DNA of 36,533 nucleotides from an uncultured Cytophagaceae bacterium (GTDB lineage: Bacteria; Bacteroidota; Bacteroidia; Cytophagales; Spirosomataceae), in assembly GCA_903907745.1 (NCBI GenBank), contig CAIVPF010000147.1, positions 1 to 36,533 of the forward strand. Direction: 5' to 3'. This document shows positions 8,697 through 16,256 of the stretch, piece by piece (the stretch's first letter is position 1; each line of letters opens with the position of its first letter). The notes beneath the pieces were generated by a model. The model ran no database searches. It saw only the letters and a list, made by a program, of their open reading frames with translations, and was not told the origin of the DNA. Position numbers and translations under genes: made by a program.

Positions 8697-9950
8697 TTAA
8701 AATTCAGTATGTACGCGTAATCCCCATACGGAAAGTGGTCCGCGATCTTGGTTATATCCTGGGTTTATAATCCACTGATAATCAGGTGTTAAATATAAAT
8801 GGGTATGGGGTATGGCTACATTATAAAATGCCTCAATGATGGTTTCGCGGCCATACGTTAAATTTCCGTCACCGATCATGAAGCCGTTGCCACCTAATTG
8901 TTGATAGCGCTGATGACTCAAGGAAAGGCCATTGGACACCCAGGCAATTCCGGCAAAATCATCCGGCCTTTTCCATAAAGTACCCCAAAAGTGAAATCCC
9001 AATGACACGGCATCATCGATTTCCGTAAAGGCCCAGGTTTCATTTTTGCCATCGTTCCAGCCATAACGCCCGAAAACGCCTAGCTTATCCAAATAACTGA
9101 GTTCAAAATTTAGGCCAATACCGTATTTCGTTCGAAAATCTTTGCGGGTCGCTGTGATATCAGGTTGCTTGACATTTTGGCCATTGGCGAGATCGTAATT
9201 CCCCATAGCGGCTTGGTTTCGATAAGCTAAAAGTCGAAAAATTGCCGACCATTCCTTGTTGATGGAAATAGGCTTCGTGATTTCGACATTGATTCCATTC
9301 GCCTTATCATATTCATAATCGAGATCGGGTCCATTCGCGGAGGTTGGAACTGCCGAAAATGCGGCTCTTAGTTCATAGCCTTTCGTCACATATTGGGCAT
9401 AAATCCCGGAGGTATAGCCGCGGGTATTGGCTGCATAATCCCAGCTTCCTTGGTTCATGAGTGACCAATTCATGAAATGCACGCGTGGATCGTGGGAATA
9501 GGTATTTAAATCGAAGTAATCGCCTAAGCCAAATTTCCCCACCACGACCTGTAATTGAGTATCGTTTTTGAATTCAAAATTTTGCTCAACAAACAATCGG
9601 GCCACGTAGACCACCGGCTCCGGATTTCCGATCCGAAAGGTTTCCCCATTCGTAAAGCCACCGAGGCCTTTGGCTTGGGAAAGGCCTTTTCCGCCGGAAA
9701 GTTCTGGGTTAAACGTAAATTTTGAACCTTTCCAAAGAGGAACATCCAAAAACAAGGTGGAAGTTAATGACATCGCATTTTCTTCCTCATTGATCAAACT
9801 ATTTGGGCCGGAATATGCGGCCTTGAATCCTCCATGGTATTGATAGACAGCCGTTTGCTGAAAATGCAATTCAAAATTTTTACGCGTGGAATCCTGACTG
9901 ACCAGCGTATAACTTGTGCCTAAAAAATACCAAAAAACGTATTTTTTCAT
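8697..9950 (-). CDS. OprB-like carbohydrate-selective porin
   Basis: A 417-residue outer-membrane beta-barrel of the OprB family. I chose the start at 9950 because it gives a clean signal peptide (MKKYVFWYFLGTSYTLVSQ) and a one-base gap to the adaptor gene. A start at 9971 would add seven residues and overlap that gene. Family features are YQYHGGFKAAYSGPNSL near the mature N-terminus, NPELSGGKGLS, the periodic aromatic strands GDYFDLNTYSHDPR and NWSLMNQGSWDYAANTRGY, and a C-terminal phenylalanine. It sits between the adaptor and the pump of a metal exporter and is clearly co-transcribed. That is unexpected for a sugar porin and suggests a role in metal or metal-ligand passage across the outer membrane. 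Confidence 0.87.
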   Translation of the reverse strand: MKKYVFWYFLGTSYTLVSQDSTRKNFELHFQQTAVYQYHGGFKAAYSGPNSLINEEENAMSLTSTLFLDVPLWKGSKFTFNPELSGGKGLSQAKGLGGFTNGETFRIGNPEPVVYVARLFVEQNFEFKNDTQLQVVVGKFGLGDYFDLNTYSHDPRVHFMNWSLMNQGSWDYAANTRGYTSGIYAQYVTKGYELRAAFSAVPTSANGPDLDYEYDKANGINVEITKPISINKEWSAIFRLLAYRNQAAMGNYDLANGQNVKQPDITATRKDFRTKYGIGLNFELSYLDKLGVFGRYGWNDGKNETWAFTEIDDAVSLGFHFWGTLWKRPDDFAGIAWVSNGLSLSHQRYQQLGGNGFMIGDGNLTYGRETIIEAFYNVAIPHTHLYLTPDYQWIINPGYNQDRGPLSVWGLRVHTEF

Positions 9951-9951
9951 A

Positions 9952-11034
9952 TTAGTCATTAAGCGCATCATAAATCAACATTCCATTTTTAGAGATTACT
10001 TTTTCGCCCGCTTTCAAACCCAATTGAATGTAGGTGGTTTCACCTAATTGCCTAAATACTTCCACTTGGCGCGTTTCGATATTCGCTCGGTCTTTGAAAA
10101 TCATGACCCAATTTTTACTCTTATCAAAAAGGATCGAGGATGAAGGAACAGCGATCATTTGTCCTCGGTCTTTAAACCGAACTTGAACCGTCGCATTCAT
10201 TTCGGGTTTCAATTTATAATTCGAATTAGGAATCCGAATACGTACTTTCATCGCCTTGGTTTCTGGGTCGATGGCAGAAAATATTTTATCAATTTTTCCC
10301 TTATAGACATCATCTGGATAACTTAATGTAGCCACATCTGCATCATAGCCGATTTGAATTTTAGGAATATCGCTCTCATTTACGTTGGCCATCGTCCATA
10401 CTTCATTGATCTCCGCGATGGAAAATAAGACATCGGATTTATCGGCCCGAATTTGTTCGTTTTGGTTGATGTCTTTTTGGATAATGAATCCATTCATCGA
10501 GGCAGTAATATTATAAATCGAGCCTTTCTTTAGGTCATAAATGCTGAAAATTTCACTAATGCGTGCGAATTCGGCTTTTTGTCGGTCTAATTCCCTTTCA
10601 GCAGCAATCACATCCTTTTCAGAGTTTAATTTGCTTTTGAATAATTCGCGAGCTACCTGTAGGTTTTTTTCAGCCACGGCCACATCGCCGATTGCATCTA
10701 ATCGATCCCGATCAAATCCCGCAACTTCTCCACTTCGAATCACGGCGAGCACCTGCCCCTTGTGCACATAATCACCGATCTCTACGTTGATTTTAAGCAC
10801 ATTTCCACCCACCATCGAGTAAATCTGCGCCTCCTTGTTGTTATCGGCTTGGATTTTACCAAACAAGCGAATTTCGTTTTTGACATCCTGAAGACCTGCG
10901 GTATAAAATTCACAACGGGCCAGCATCGTATCACTTAACCGAAAGGCGACTGCCTGTTCGGTTTCTTTTTTTTCTTGGCTACATGCTAAGGCTAAACTAC
11001 CCCCCAAAAGGGCGATCATGATTATTTTTTTCAT
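9952..11034 (-). CDS. RND efflux periplasmic adaptor lipoprotein (CzcB/CusB family)
   Basis: A 360-residue membrane fusion protein that links the RND pump to the TolC-like channel. It has a lipoprotein signal with lipobox LALAC (Cys18), then the split lipoyl domain (VGGNVLKINVEIGDYVHKGQVLAVI and, after the hairpin, ASMNGFIIQKDINQNEQI) around a coiled-coil hairpin at roughly residues 118-165. A beta-barrel domain follows (LKPEMNATVQVRFKDRGQ) and a membrane-proximal domain ends the protein. Length fits the shorter heavy-metal adaptors. It starts one base after the TolC-like gene stop. Metal choice cannot be read from it: I see no His- or Met-rich N-terminal extension. Confidence 0.92.
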   Translation of the reverse strand: MKKIIMIALLGGSLALACSQEKKETEQAVAFRLSDTMLARCEFYTAGLQDVKNEIRLFGKIQADNNKEAQIYSMVGGNVLKINVEIGDYVHKGQVLAVIRSGEVAGFDRDRLDAIGDVAVAEKNLQVARELFKSKLNSEKDVIAAERELDRQKAEFARISEIFSIYDLKKGSIYNITASMNGFIIQKDINQNEQIRADKSDVLFSIAEINEVWTMANVNESDIPKIQIGYDADVATLSYPDDVYKGKIDKIFSAIDPETKAMKVRIRIPNSNYKLKPEMNATVQVRFKDRGQMIAVPSSSILFDKSKNWVMIFKDRANIETRQVEVFRQLGETTYIQLGLKAGEKVISKNGMLIYDALND

Positions 11035-11035
11035 C

Positions 11036-12292
11036 TTAAAAAAGTTCTTTTCCTGTGCTTAATTTGATTTGTTCGGCTGAAGTGGCCAGCTGCAATTTAA
11101 TTCGTGATATTTCTGAAACTGCATTATTATAGGACTCAAAGAAGTCCACAAATTCGAGTAAACTCACATTGCCTTTTTGAAAATTTTCGGTCATTCCTTT
11201 TAAGGTTATTTCAAAATCATCGTTAAATAATTTGGTATTTTTTTGATATTCCCGAACCGTTTGTTGGAATTGATAATAGGTACTTTGCACCTCGGCTTGC
11301 ACCTGGCTTTTCATCCCTTCATAGGCATAATTTTTCGCCTTGATTTGTAATTCAGCAGATTTGATATTTCCCTGGTTTTTGTTCCAAAACATTAAGGGAA
11401 TGGCCATACCCACGTTCACTTGGCGTTGAAATGCGCCACCACGTTGGTCATAGGAACTAAATAAGGTGATGTCCGGTTTGGCTAATTTTTGTTGGAAACT
11501 GAAATATTGCTGCGCAAATTGGGTGTCTTTTTGGCTCAATAATAAGTCCGGGCGATTTTCAAATGCCGTTTGAATTAATAAATCCAACGAAAAAGGTTGA
11601 ATAAAGGCCTTAATATCTTCCTCCTTAATGCGGGGAATCACCATTTGTTTGGTTTGTAAAATGGTTTGGACTTTGGTTAATTGAGCAAAGAAATCAGCAA
11701 ATATAGCCGCACGTTCGTTACTCAAATTCAAGTAAACTCCCTTTAAACGCACAAGGTCTTTTAATGGAATGTTTCCCTTGGCGGTTTGCCCTTCGTAGGT
11801 ATTGATAATGCCATCGAGCATTTTCATTTGGGTGTTGTATTTGTTGATCAATAATTGCTGCTGATTCAATAAATACAAACCGGTATGTAATTCGAACTTC
11901 AATTGACGTATCAAATCCTGAAATGCATATTCTGCCAGCGCCACATTGGTTTTCGCTAGATCGATTTGCGCTTTCCGTTTCCCGCCTAAGAGAATTAATT
12001 GTTCGATTTGAACGCTTTGTTGGCCCCCACTTCCTACATGTAGAATTTGGTTATTTTCTGGATCTATGGCGTTGAAATCAAGTGTCAACACGGGGTTTGG
12101 ATATAAACCTGCCTGAATGACTTGGGCTTTTTGAACGCTGATATTCAGTTCATTGGCCAAAACTAAATAATTCGTTTTGAGGAATAATTGGTCAGCTTCT
12201 ATGAGGGAGATCGATAAAGAATCTTTATCGGCCAGCGCAGAAAAAGTAGAAAGAAATAGTAGAAAAAAAGTAATTAATTTGAATTTTCGCAT
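11036..12292 (-). CDS. TolC/CzcC-like outer-membrane efflux protein
   Basis: A 418-residue outer-membrane factor with a Sec signal peptide (MRKFKLITFFLLFLSTFSALA). It has the internally repeated helical layout of the TolC family: PNPVLTLDFN after the first helices, long heptad-rich helices, a second repeat with RPDLLLSQKDTQFAQQ and LAKPDITLFSSYDQRGG, and GNVSLLEFVDFFESYNNAVSEISRIK near the C-terminus. It forms the exit duct of the metal exporter with the downstream adaptor and pump. It is the first structural gene of the efflux set and is preceded by a tandem-repeat operator at 12332-12350, which suggests it begins a regulated transcript separate from the kinase gene. Confidence 0.93.
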   Translation of the reverse strand: MRKFKLITFFLLFLSTFSALADKDSLSISLIEADQLFLKTNYLVLANELNISVQKAQVIQAGLYPNPVLTLDFNAIDPENNQILHVGSGGQQSVQIEQLILLGGKRKAQIDLAKTNVALAEYAFQDLIRQLKFELHTGLYLLNQQQLLINKYNTQMKMLDGIINTYEGQTAKGNIPLKDLVRLKGVYLNLSNERAAIFADFFAQLTKVQTILQTKQMVIPRIKEEDIKAFIQPFSLDLLIQTAFENRPDLLLSQKDTQFAQQYFSFQQKLAKPDITLFSSYDQRGGAFQRQVNVGMAIPLMFWNKNQGNIKSAELQIKAKNYAYEGMKSQVQAEVQSTYYQFQQTVREYQKNTKLFNDDFEITLKGMTENFQKGNVSLLEFVDFFESYNNAVSEISRIKLQLATSAEQIKLSTGKELF

Positions 12293-12313
12293 GGTTCATT
12301 TTTCAATGTTGCG

Positions 12314-12350
12314 CAAATTCAAAACATCCGCCTTAAAATAAACTTAAAAT
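12314..12350 (-). promoter_or_regulatory. Predicted response-regulator operator and promoter for the metal-efflux genes
   Basis: Two identical CTTAAAAT repeats (12332-12339 and 12343-12350, + strand) lie 11 bases apart, one helical turn. OmpR/PhoB-type regulators characteristically bind direct repeats at this spacing. On the - strand, ten bases further on, comes TGAATTTG (12314-12321), seven of eight matches to the Bacteroidota -7 element TAnnTTTG. No TTTG -33 box is present, as expected for an activator-dependent promoter. The tolC-like start is 22 bases downstream of the -7 box. The repeat abuts the kinase stop. Regulation by the adjacent two-component system is inference. Confidence 0.6.
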
Positions 12351-13723
12351 CATTTATTTATCTCTGGAAGATAGATGGTAAAGGTATTAAGGCTCTCTTT
12401 TTCGTCATGATGGTATTGGATTTTACCACCGTTTAGTGTGATGACTTTGTTCACGAGCACGAGTCCCAAACCGAATCCACGTTTGCCTTGGCTATTTTCG
12501 CCTCTAAAAAAATGTTGGAATAAATAGGGGATTTCCTTTTTGGGAATTCCTGGTCCGGGATTGGAAAATTTAATTTGCAATTCACCCCGAATGGCTTTAA
12601 AGTTGATCTTTGCGGAGGGTTTTGATGAATAATGGACGCAATTGAGCATTAAATTTTGGATGGCCATTTGCATCAAATGAAGGTTGCCCAAGACGGAAAG
12701 CTTTTCTTCATTCTCAATGCCGGGATCTAATACGATATCAAAATTGAATCCTGGGTGTAGTTTTTGGGTGTCTGCTAGGCAATCAAAAACTATTTCATCT
12801 AGGCGGATTTTTTGGAAGGATAATTTGGCATGCGTTTCGACTTTGGCTATTTCCAACAAGGAATTAATCATATCCCCCAACAGTTTCGTGTCTTCCTTTT
12901 GGTTTTTAATGCCAACTCTTAATTTGTCAGCATCTTTTTCCTTTTCTAATTGCTCCAAATTCGACACCAAAATCGAAATGGGCGTTTTTAACTCATGCGA
13001 AATATGATGGATCGCATGCTTTTGAAAATTAAAACTTTCCTTCAATCGAATCATTAAATCATTAAAACGAGAGGCTAAGACATGGATTTCGTCTTTGCGG
13101 TCCGGGATTTGTAAATATTGATTAGGCGTCTCGATGTTAATAATACGGAGGGAGGACGCCATGTCCATGATGGGTTGACTGATTTGTTTAGCCAATACGT
13201 AGGAGGCCAATAGTATCAATCCCAAAAACAAAAAGAATAAGACGATCAACAGGTTTTTTAAATAAGCTAATTTCGAATAGCCAAAAGCATCATAGGCCTT
13301 CGCAATGCCATAATATTGTTTGCCATTGAATTGGAAGGCCACACCAACTAACTCAAAATCATCTTCTTGGGTTTCTATGCTTTGATATTTGGCCCCTAAA
13401 CGATTTAAAATGCCATTCGGGAATTTGATGACCGTATCGTCAATACTTGAATAAATTAATTTTTTCTTTTCATCAAAAATGAGGGTTTTTTCCTTGATTA
13501 ATTTGTTAATCGTGGCCCCACCAAAGTTTTGTAATAAATTGTGATTCAGCTCTTTGGTTTCGGCTAATAAGCTAATGGTGGAAATGATGTGATCCTTGAT
13601 CCGCTGCTGGTATTCTTCCCGACGGTAATTGGAAAACACCGTAAATATCATCAAGAAGGTGATTCCTGTCACTGCGGTGGAAAGCAGTGAAAAGTAAAAT
13701 AAAATGCGTTGTCTAATGCTCAT
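12350..13723 (-). CDS. Sensor histidine kinase of the metal-efflux locus
   Basis: A 457-residue inner-membrane kinase. Transmembrane segments lie near residues 10-30 and 156-178, enclosing a periplasmic sensor of about 125 residues. A HAMP linker runs to about 230, the phospho-acceptor is His243 in HHISHELKTP, and an HATPase domain follows with an N-box (QNLMLNCVHYSS) and G-boxes (NPGPGIP, GFGLGLVLV). The start overlaps the last 11 bases of the regulator gene, as expected for a cognate pair. Its place just ahead of the TolC-like, adaptor and pump genes indicates metal sensing. No obvious metal-ligand cluster is visible in the sensor region, so the signal is not known. Confidence 0.93.
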   Translation of the reverse strand: MSIRQRILFYFSLLSTAVTGITFLMIFTVFSNYRREEYQQRIKDHIISTISLLAETKELNHNLLQNFGGATINKLIKEKTLIFDEKKKLIYSSIDDTVIKFPNGILNRLGAKYQSIETQEDDFELVGVAFQFNGKQYYGIAKAYDAFGYSKLAYLKNLLIVLFFLFLGLILLASYVLAKQISQPIMDMASSLRIINIETPNQYLQIPDRKDEIHVLASRFNDLMIRLKESFNFQKHAIHHISHELKTPISILVSNLEQLEKEKDADKLRVGIKNQKEDTKLLGDMINSLLEIAKVETHAKLSFQKIRLDEIVFDCLADTQKLHPGFNFDIVLDPGIENEEKLSVLGNLHLMQMAIQNLMLNCVHYSSKPSAKINFKAIRGELQIKFSNPGPGIPKKEIPYLFQHFFRGENSQGKRGFGLGLVLVNKVITLNGGKIQYHHDEKESLNTFTIYLPEINK

Positions 13724-14411
13724 TTTTCCCTAAATAATAGCCAAATCCAATTTTTGTTTTGATTAATGGGGTCTCAAAAGGCTTATCGATTTTCTTCCGC
13801 AGAAAATTGATATATACTTCGATGGTATTATTATTTTCATCCAATGAACCACCCCAAATATCCCGGTTCAATTCTCGTTTGGTCACAATTTTCCCATTCG
13901 ATTGTGCCAATTTCATCAGCAGATTGAATTCGCGGGCAGTTAAGGAAATTTCCTTGCGGTTCCGACTAACTTGCATTTGGGTACAATTGATTCTCAAATC
14001 CTCGATTTGCAGAATTTCATCTTCTTGAATGTGAATGCTGGGGCGCCTTTTGAGCAGCGCTTTGATACGCGCGAGAACCTCTTCCATGTAAAAAGGTTTG
14101 GTCAAATAGTCATCTACGCCACATTCGAAGCCTTTGATTTTATCCTCCAATTCAGAAAATGCGGTTAACATCAAGATCGGGGTTTCGGAATTATATTCCC
14201 TGAATTTTTTACTCAATTGAAATCCATCCAAATAGGGAAGGCTAATATCCAAAACGATGCATTCAAACGAATTTGCCTGCATCGTCCGTTGGGCCTGCAT
14301 GCCATCGAAGCAGGCTGACACATCAAAACCTTCTTTAATTAGGTACTCACTTAGGTTTTGACTGAGAATTTTGTCGTCCTCTACAATCAAAATATGATTT
14401 ATTTTACTCAT
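13713..14411 (-). CDS. OmpR/PhoB-family response regulator of the metal-efflux locus
   Basis: A 232-residue transcription factor. The receiver domain has the acidic pair Glu11/Asp12/Asp13, phospho-acceptor Asp55 in CIVLDISLPYLDG, a switch threonine in MLTAFSE and the invariant lysine in YLTKPF. A winged-helix DNA-binding domain occupies about residues 140-230 (LTAREFNLLMKLAQSNGKIVT, NTIEVYINFLRKKI). It overlaps the kinase gene by 11 bases. Its start directly touches the stop of the upstream oxidoreductase gene with no gap. It is the likely binder of the paired CTTAAAAT repeats at 12332-12350. Confidence 0.94.
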   Translation of the reverse strand: MSKINHILIVEDDKILSQNLSEYLIKEGFDVSACFDGMQAQRTMQANSFECIVLDISLPYLDGFQLSKKFREYNSETPILMLTAFSELEDKIKGFECGVDDYLTKPFYMEEVLARIKALLKRRPSIHIQEDEILQIEDLRINCTQMQVSRNRKEISLTAREFNLLMKLAQSNGKIVTKRELNRDIWGGSLDENNNTIEVYINFLRKKIDKPFETPLIKTKIGFGYYLGKNEH

Positions 14412-15809
14412 CTATACTTTATAATACTGCTCCCAACCTTTCCGTGGTGCTGCCCCTACGAGCAATTGGTTCGCCAATTTATTATTCGTAATCTGCTTCG
14501 TATTCCGATCAAATAACAATTTCGTATTTAATTTTTGCGCCATCACACCCAAGGTAAACACTTGACTCAAAGGTCCCGCAATCGCAAAAGGTGAACGCGT
14601 TTTTTCTTGACCCAAGCACGATTTCAAGTAATTTGCGTAGTGATTCGATGGGCTTTTCGGTACTTCGGGTAATCGAGAAGCGATTTCTTTTCCTTTTTCG
14701 CCTAAAATCGAAAGTGTAGAACCATGCGAACCGCCTTTGAAGGTCAAGTCCTTACTATAAATGATTTTTCCAGGGTTCAATTTCGCCGGTTGGATCTTTC
14801 CATTACTCGCCGGTGGAATATTCGGATCTAATTCATTCACGCCATAATCTGCCGGAACCGGTGGAATGTTATTAATGCCATCATACCAAGTGATATCCAT
14901 CGCCGGCATATCCTTACGAGCTGGGAATTTAAATAACAAAGTTGTCGACATGGGATAAAAGTATGGATTGTGGCCATCGGCTTTTAGCATATTCACCTCC
15001 GTCGGCAATCCCAAATCCAAAAATTCATGCGCCGTATCCATGATGTGTGCACCCCAATCGCCCAAGGCGCCTAAGCCGTAGTCGAACCAGCAGCGCCATT
15101 GGCCATTGATAAAATCTTTGTTGTAATCGTGTTTTTGAACTACGCCGTTCCAAATATCCCAATCCAAAGTGCTCGGAATATCCTCCGCATTCGGGAATTT
15201 AGACATTTTCGTATCCCATCCATGCCATCTTCGGGCTGAATTCATGTGGGCGGTCATCGAGGTAACATCCTTGATAATGCCCGCTTCTTTATAGGCTTTA
15301 AATTGGAAATAATTCGCTTCCGAGTGGCCTTGGTTTCCCATTTGGGTCACTAATTTCGGGTATTTCTTCGCCGCCGCCATCATAAGTTCTACCTCATGAA
15401 AGGTACGCGCCATCGGTTTTTCTACGTATACGTGTTTGCCTAAACCCAATGCCATCATTGTAATCGGGAAGTGAGAATGATCCGGTACGCCGATCGCGAC
15501 AGCATCGAACTGATTGCCCATCGCATCAAACATCTTCCTGAAATCCTGAAAACGCGGCACATCTGGGAATTTTTTTAATACCTCCAAGGTTTGAGGAGCA
15601 CCCATGTCCACATCACAAAAGGCCACGAAGTTCACCAAGCCTGTTTTTGCGAATGACATGACGTCGGATCCACCTTGATTACCGATGCCGATACAAGCTA
15701 AATTTACTTTTTCACCCGCGGAGCCTAAGCCATGCGTCAAAATATTCGGGAAGGCCATTGCTGCAGAAAACAATGACGTGTTTTTCAAAAAGGTTCTACG
15801 TGAATTCAT
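14412..15809 (-). CDS. Gfo/Idh/MocA family oxidoreductase with Tat leader
   Basis: A 465-residue exported oxidoreductase. I chose the ATG at 15809 because it gives a clean twin-arginine leader (NSRRTFLKN, residues 2-10). Frames from 15839 or 15836 only add about ten unrelated residues. The Rossmann motif GIGNQG lies at 41-46, DVDMG near 67, and the catalytic EKP at 130-132. The C-terminal half has the long inserts of the secreted Bacteroidota/Planctomycetota subgroup (WRCWFDYGLGALGDWGAHIMD). Members oxidise or reduce sugars bound to NAD(P), some making 3-keto sugars. It lies 44 bases behind the KdgF-like cupin gene and its stop abuts the response-regulator start. ATAGGTTTTTATA lies just upstream at 15818-15830. 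Confidence 0.9.
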   Translation of the reverse strand: MNSRRTFLKNTSLFSAAMAFPNILTHGLGSAGEKVNLACIGIGNQGGSDVMSFAKTGLVNFVAFCDVDMGAPQTLEVLKKFPDVPRFQDFRKMFDAMGNQFDAVAIGVPDHSHFPITMMALGLGKHVYVEKPMARTFHEVELMMAAAKKYPKLVTQMGNQGHSEANYFQFKAYKEAGIIKDVTSMTAHMNSARRWHGWDTKMSKFPNAEDIPSTLDWDIWNGVVQKHDYNKDFINGQWRCWFDYGLGALGDWGAHIMDTAHEFLDLGLPTEVNMLKADGHNPYFYPMSTTLLFKFPARKDMPAMDITWYDGINNIPPVPADYGVNELDPNIPPASNGKIQPAKLNPGKIIYSKDLTFKGGSHGSTLSILGEKGKEIASRLPEVPKSPSNHYANYLKSCLGQEKTRSPFAIAGPLSQVFTLGVMAQKLNTKLLFDRNTKQITNNKLANQLLVGAAPRKGWEQYYKV

Positions 15810-15853
15810 TAGATGGGATAGGTTTTTATAGGACATCAAGTTAAGAAATTATT

Positions 15854-16201
15854 TTATAAAAAATCGGCCCGCATGGGACTAAATACATCGATTAATTCTC
15901 CGGCTTCCAAGCACAGCGCGCCGTGGATTTCCCCACTCGGAACAAAATACACATCGCCCGCCGATAAAATTTTTGAAATTCCCGAAATCGTAATTTCAAA
16001 TTTGCCTTTCGACACATAAGACGCCTGGGTATGTGGATGATGGTGCAAGGTTCCGATAGAACCCGATTGAAAATCGACTTTGGTCAGCATCATGTCGGGA
16101 TTGTGCGCCATGACTTTCCGACGGATGCCATCGCCTAAATCCGTCCATTCAATCTCTTGATCTTCGATTAGCGTATTCGTTTTTGTCATATTCATTTTCA
16201 T
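15854..16201 (-). CDS. KdgF-like cupin protein
   Basis: A 115-residue single-domain cupin. The metal-binding motif is LHHHPHTQASYVSKGKFE, with the third histidine group in PSGEIHGALCLEAGELIDVFSPMR. The late DVFSPxRxDF ending is characteristic of KdgF, which opens 4,5-unsaturated uronates from pectin or alginate into linear keto acids in the cytoplasm. No signal peptide is seen. The paired Gfo/Idh/MocA gene lies 44 bases downstream. The window's GH88 and lyase genes would generate exactly the substrate of KdgF, about 15 kb away. Starts at 16201, 16195 and 16189 are equally plausible. Similar small cupins have other roles, so the specific function is inferred. Confidence 0.78.
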   Translation of the reverse strand: MKMNMTKTNTLIEDQEIEWTDLGDGIRRKVMAHNPDMMLTKVDFQSGSIGTLHHHPHTQASYVSKGKFEITISGISKILSAGDVYFVPSGEIHGALCLEAGELIDVFSPMRADFL

Positions 16202-16227
16202 TTAATCAAATTTCAGGAATTAAATTT

Positions 16228-16235
16228 TATCTTCG
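16228..16235 (+). promoter_or_regulatory. Possible -7 promoter element of the ethanolamine operon
   Basis: TATCTTCG, seven of eight matches to the Bacteroidota -7 consensus TAnnTTTG, lies 21 bases before the permease start in the 55-base gap between divergent genes. There is no convincing TTTG -33 box at the right distance. The similar TATATTCG lies ahead of the GH88 gene. Weak evidence. Confidence 0.3.
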
Positions 16236-16256
16236 TTTACCATAAGTAAATTTCAC

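Noticed and set aside
13759-14168. Small + strand open frames opposite the response regulator
   Set aside because: They are antisense shadows with no recognisable domains or leaders.
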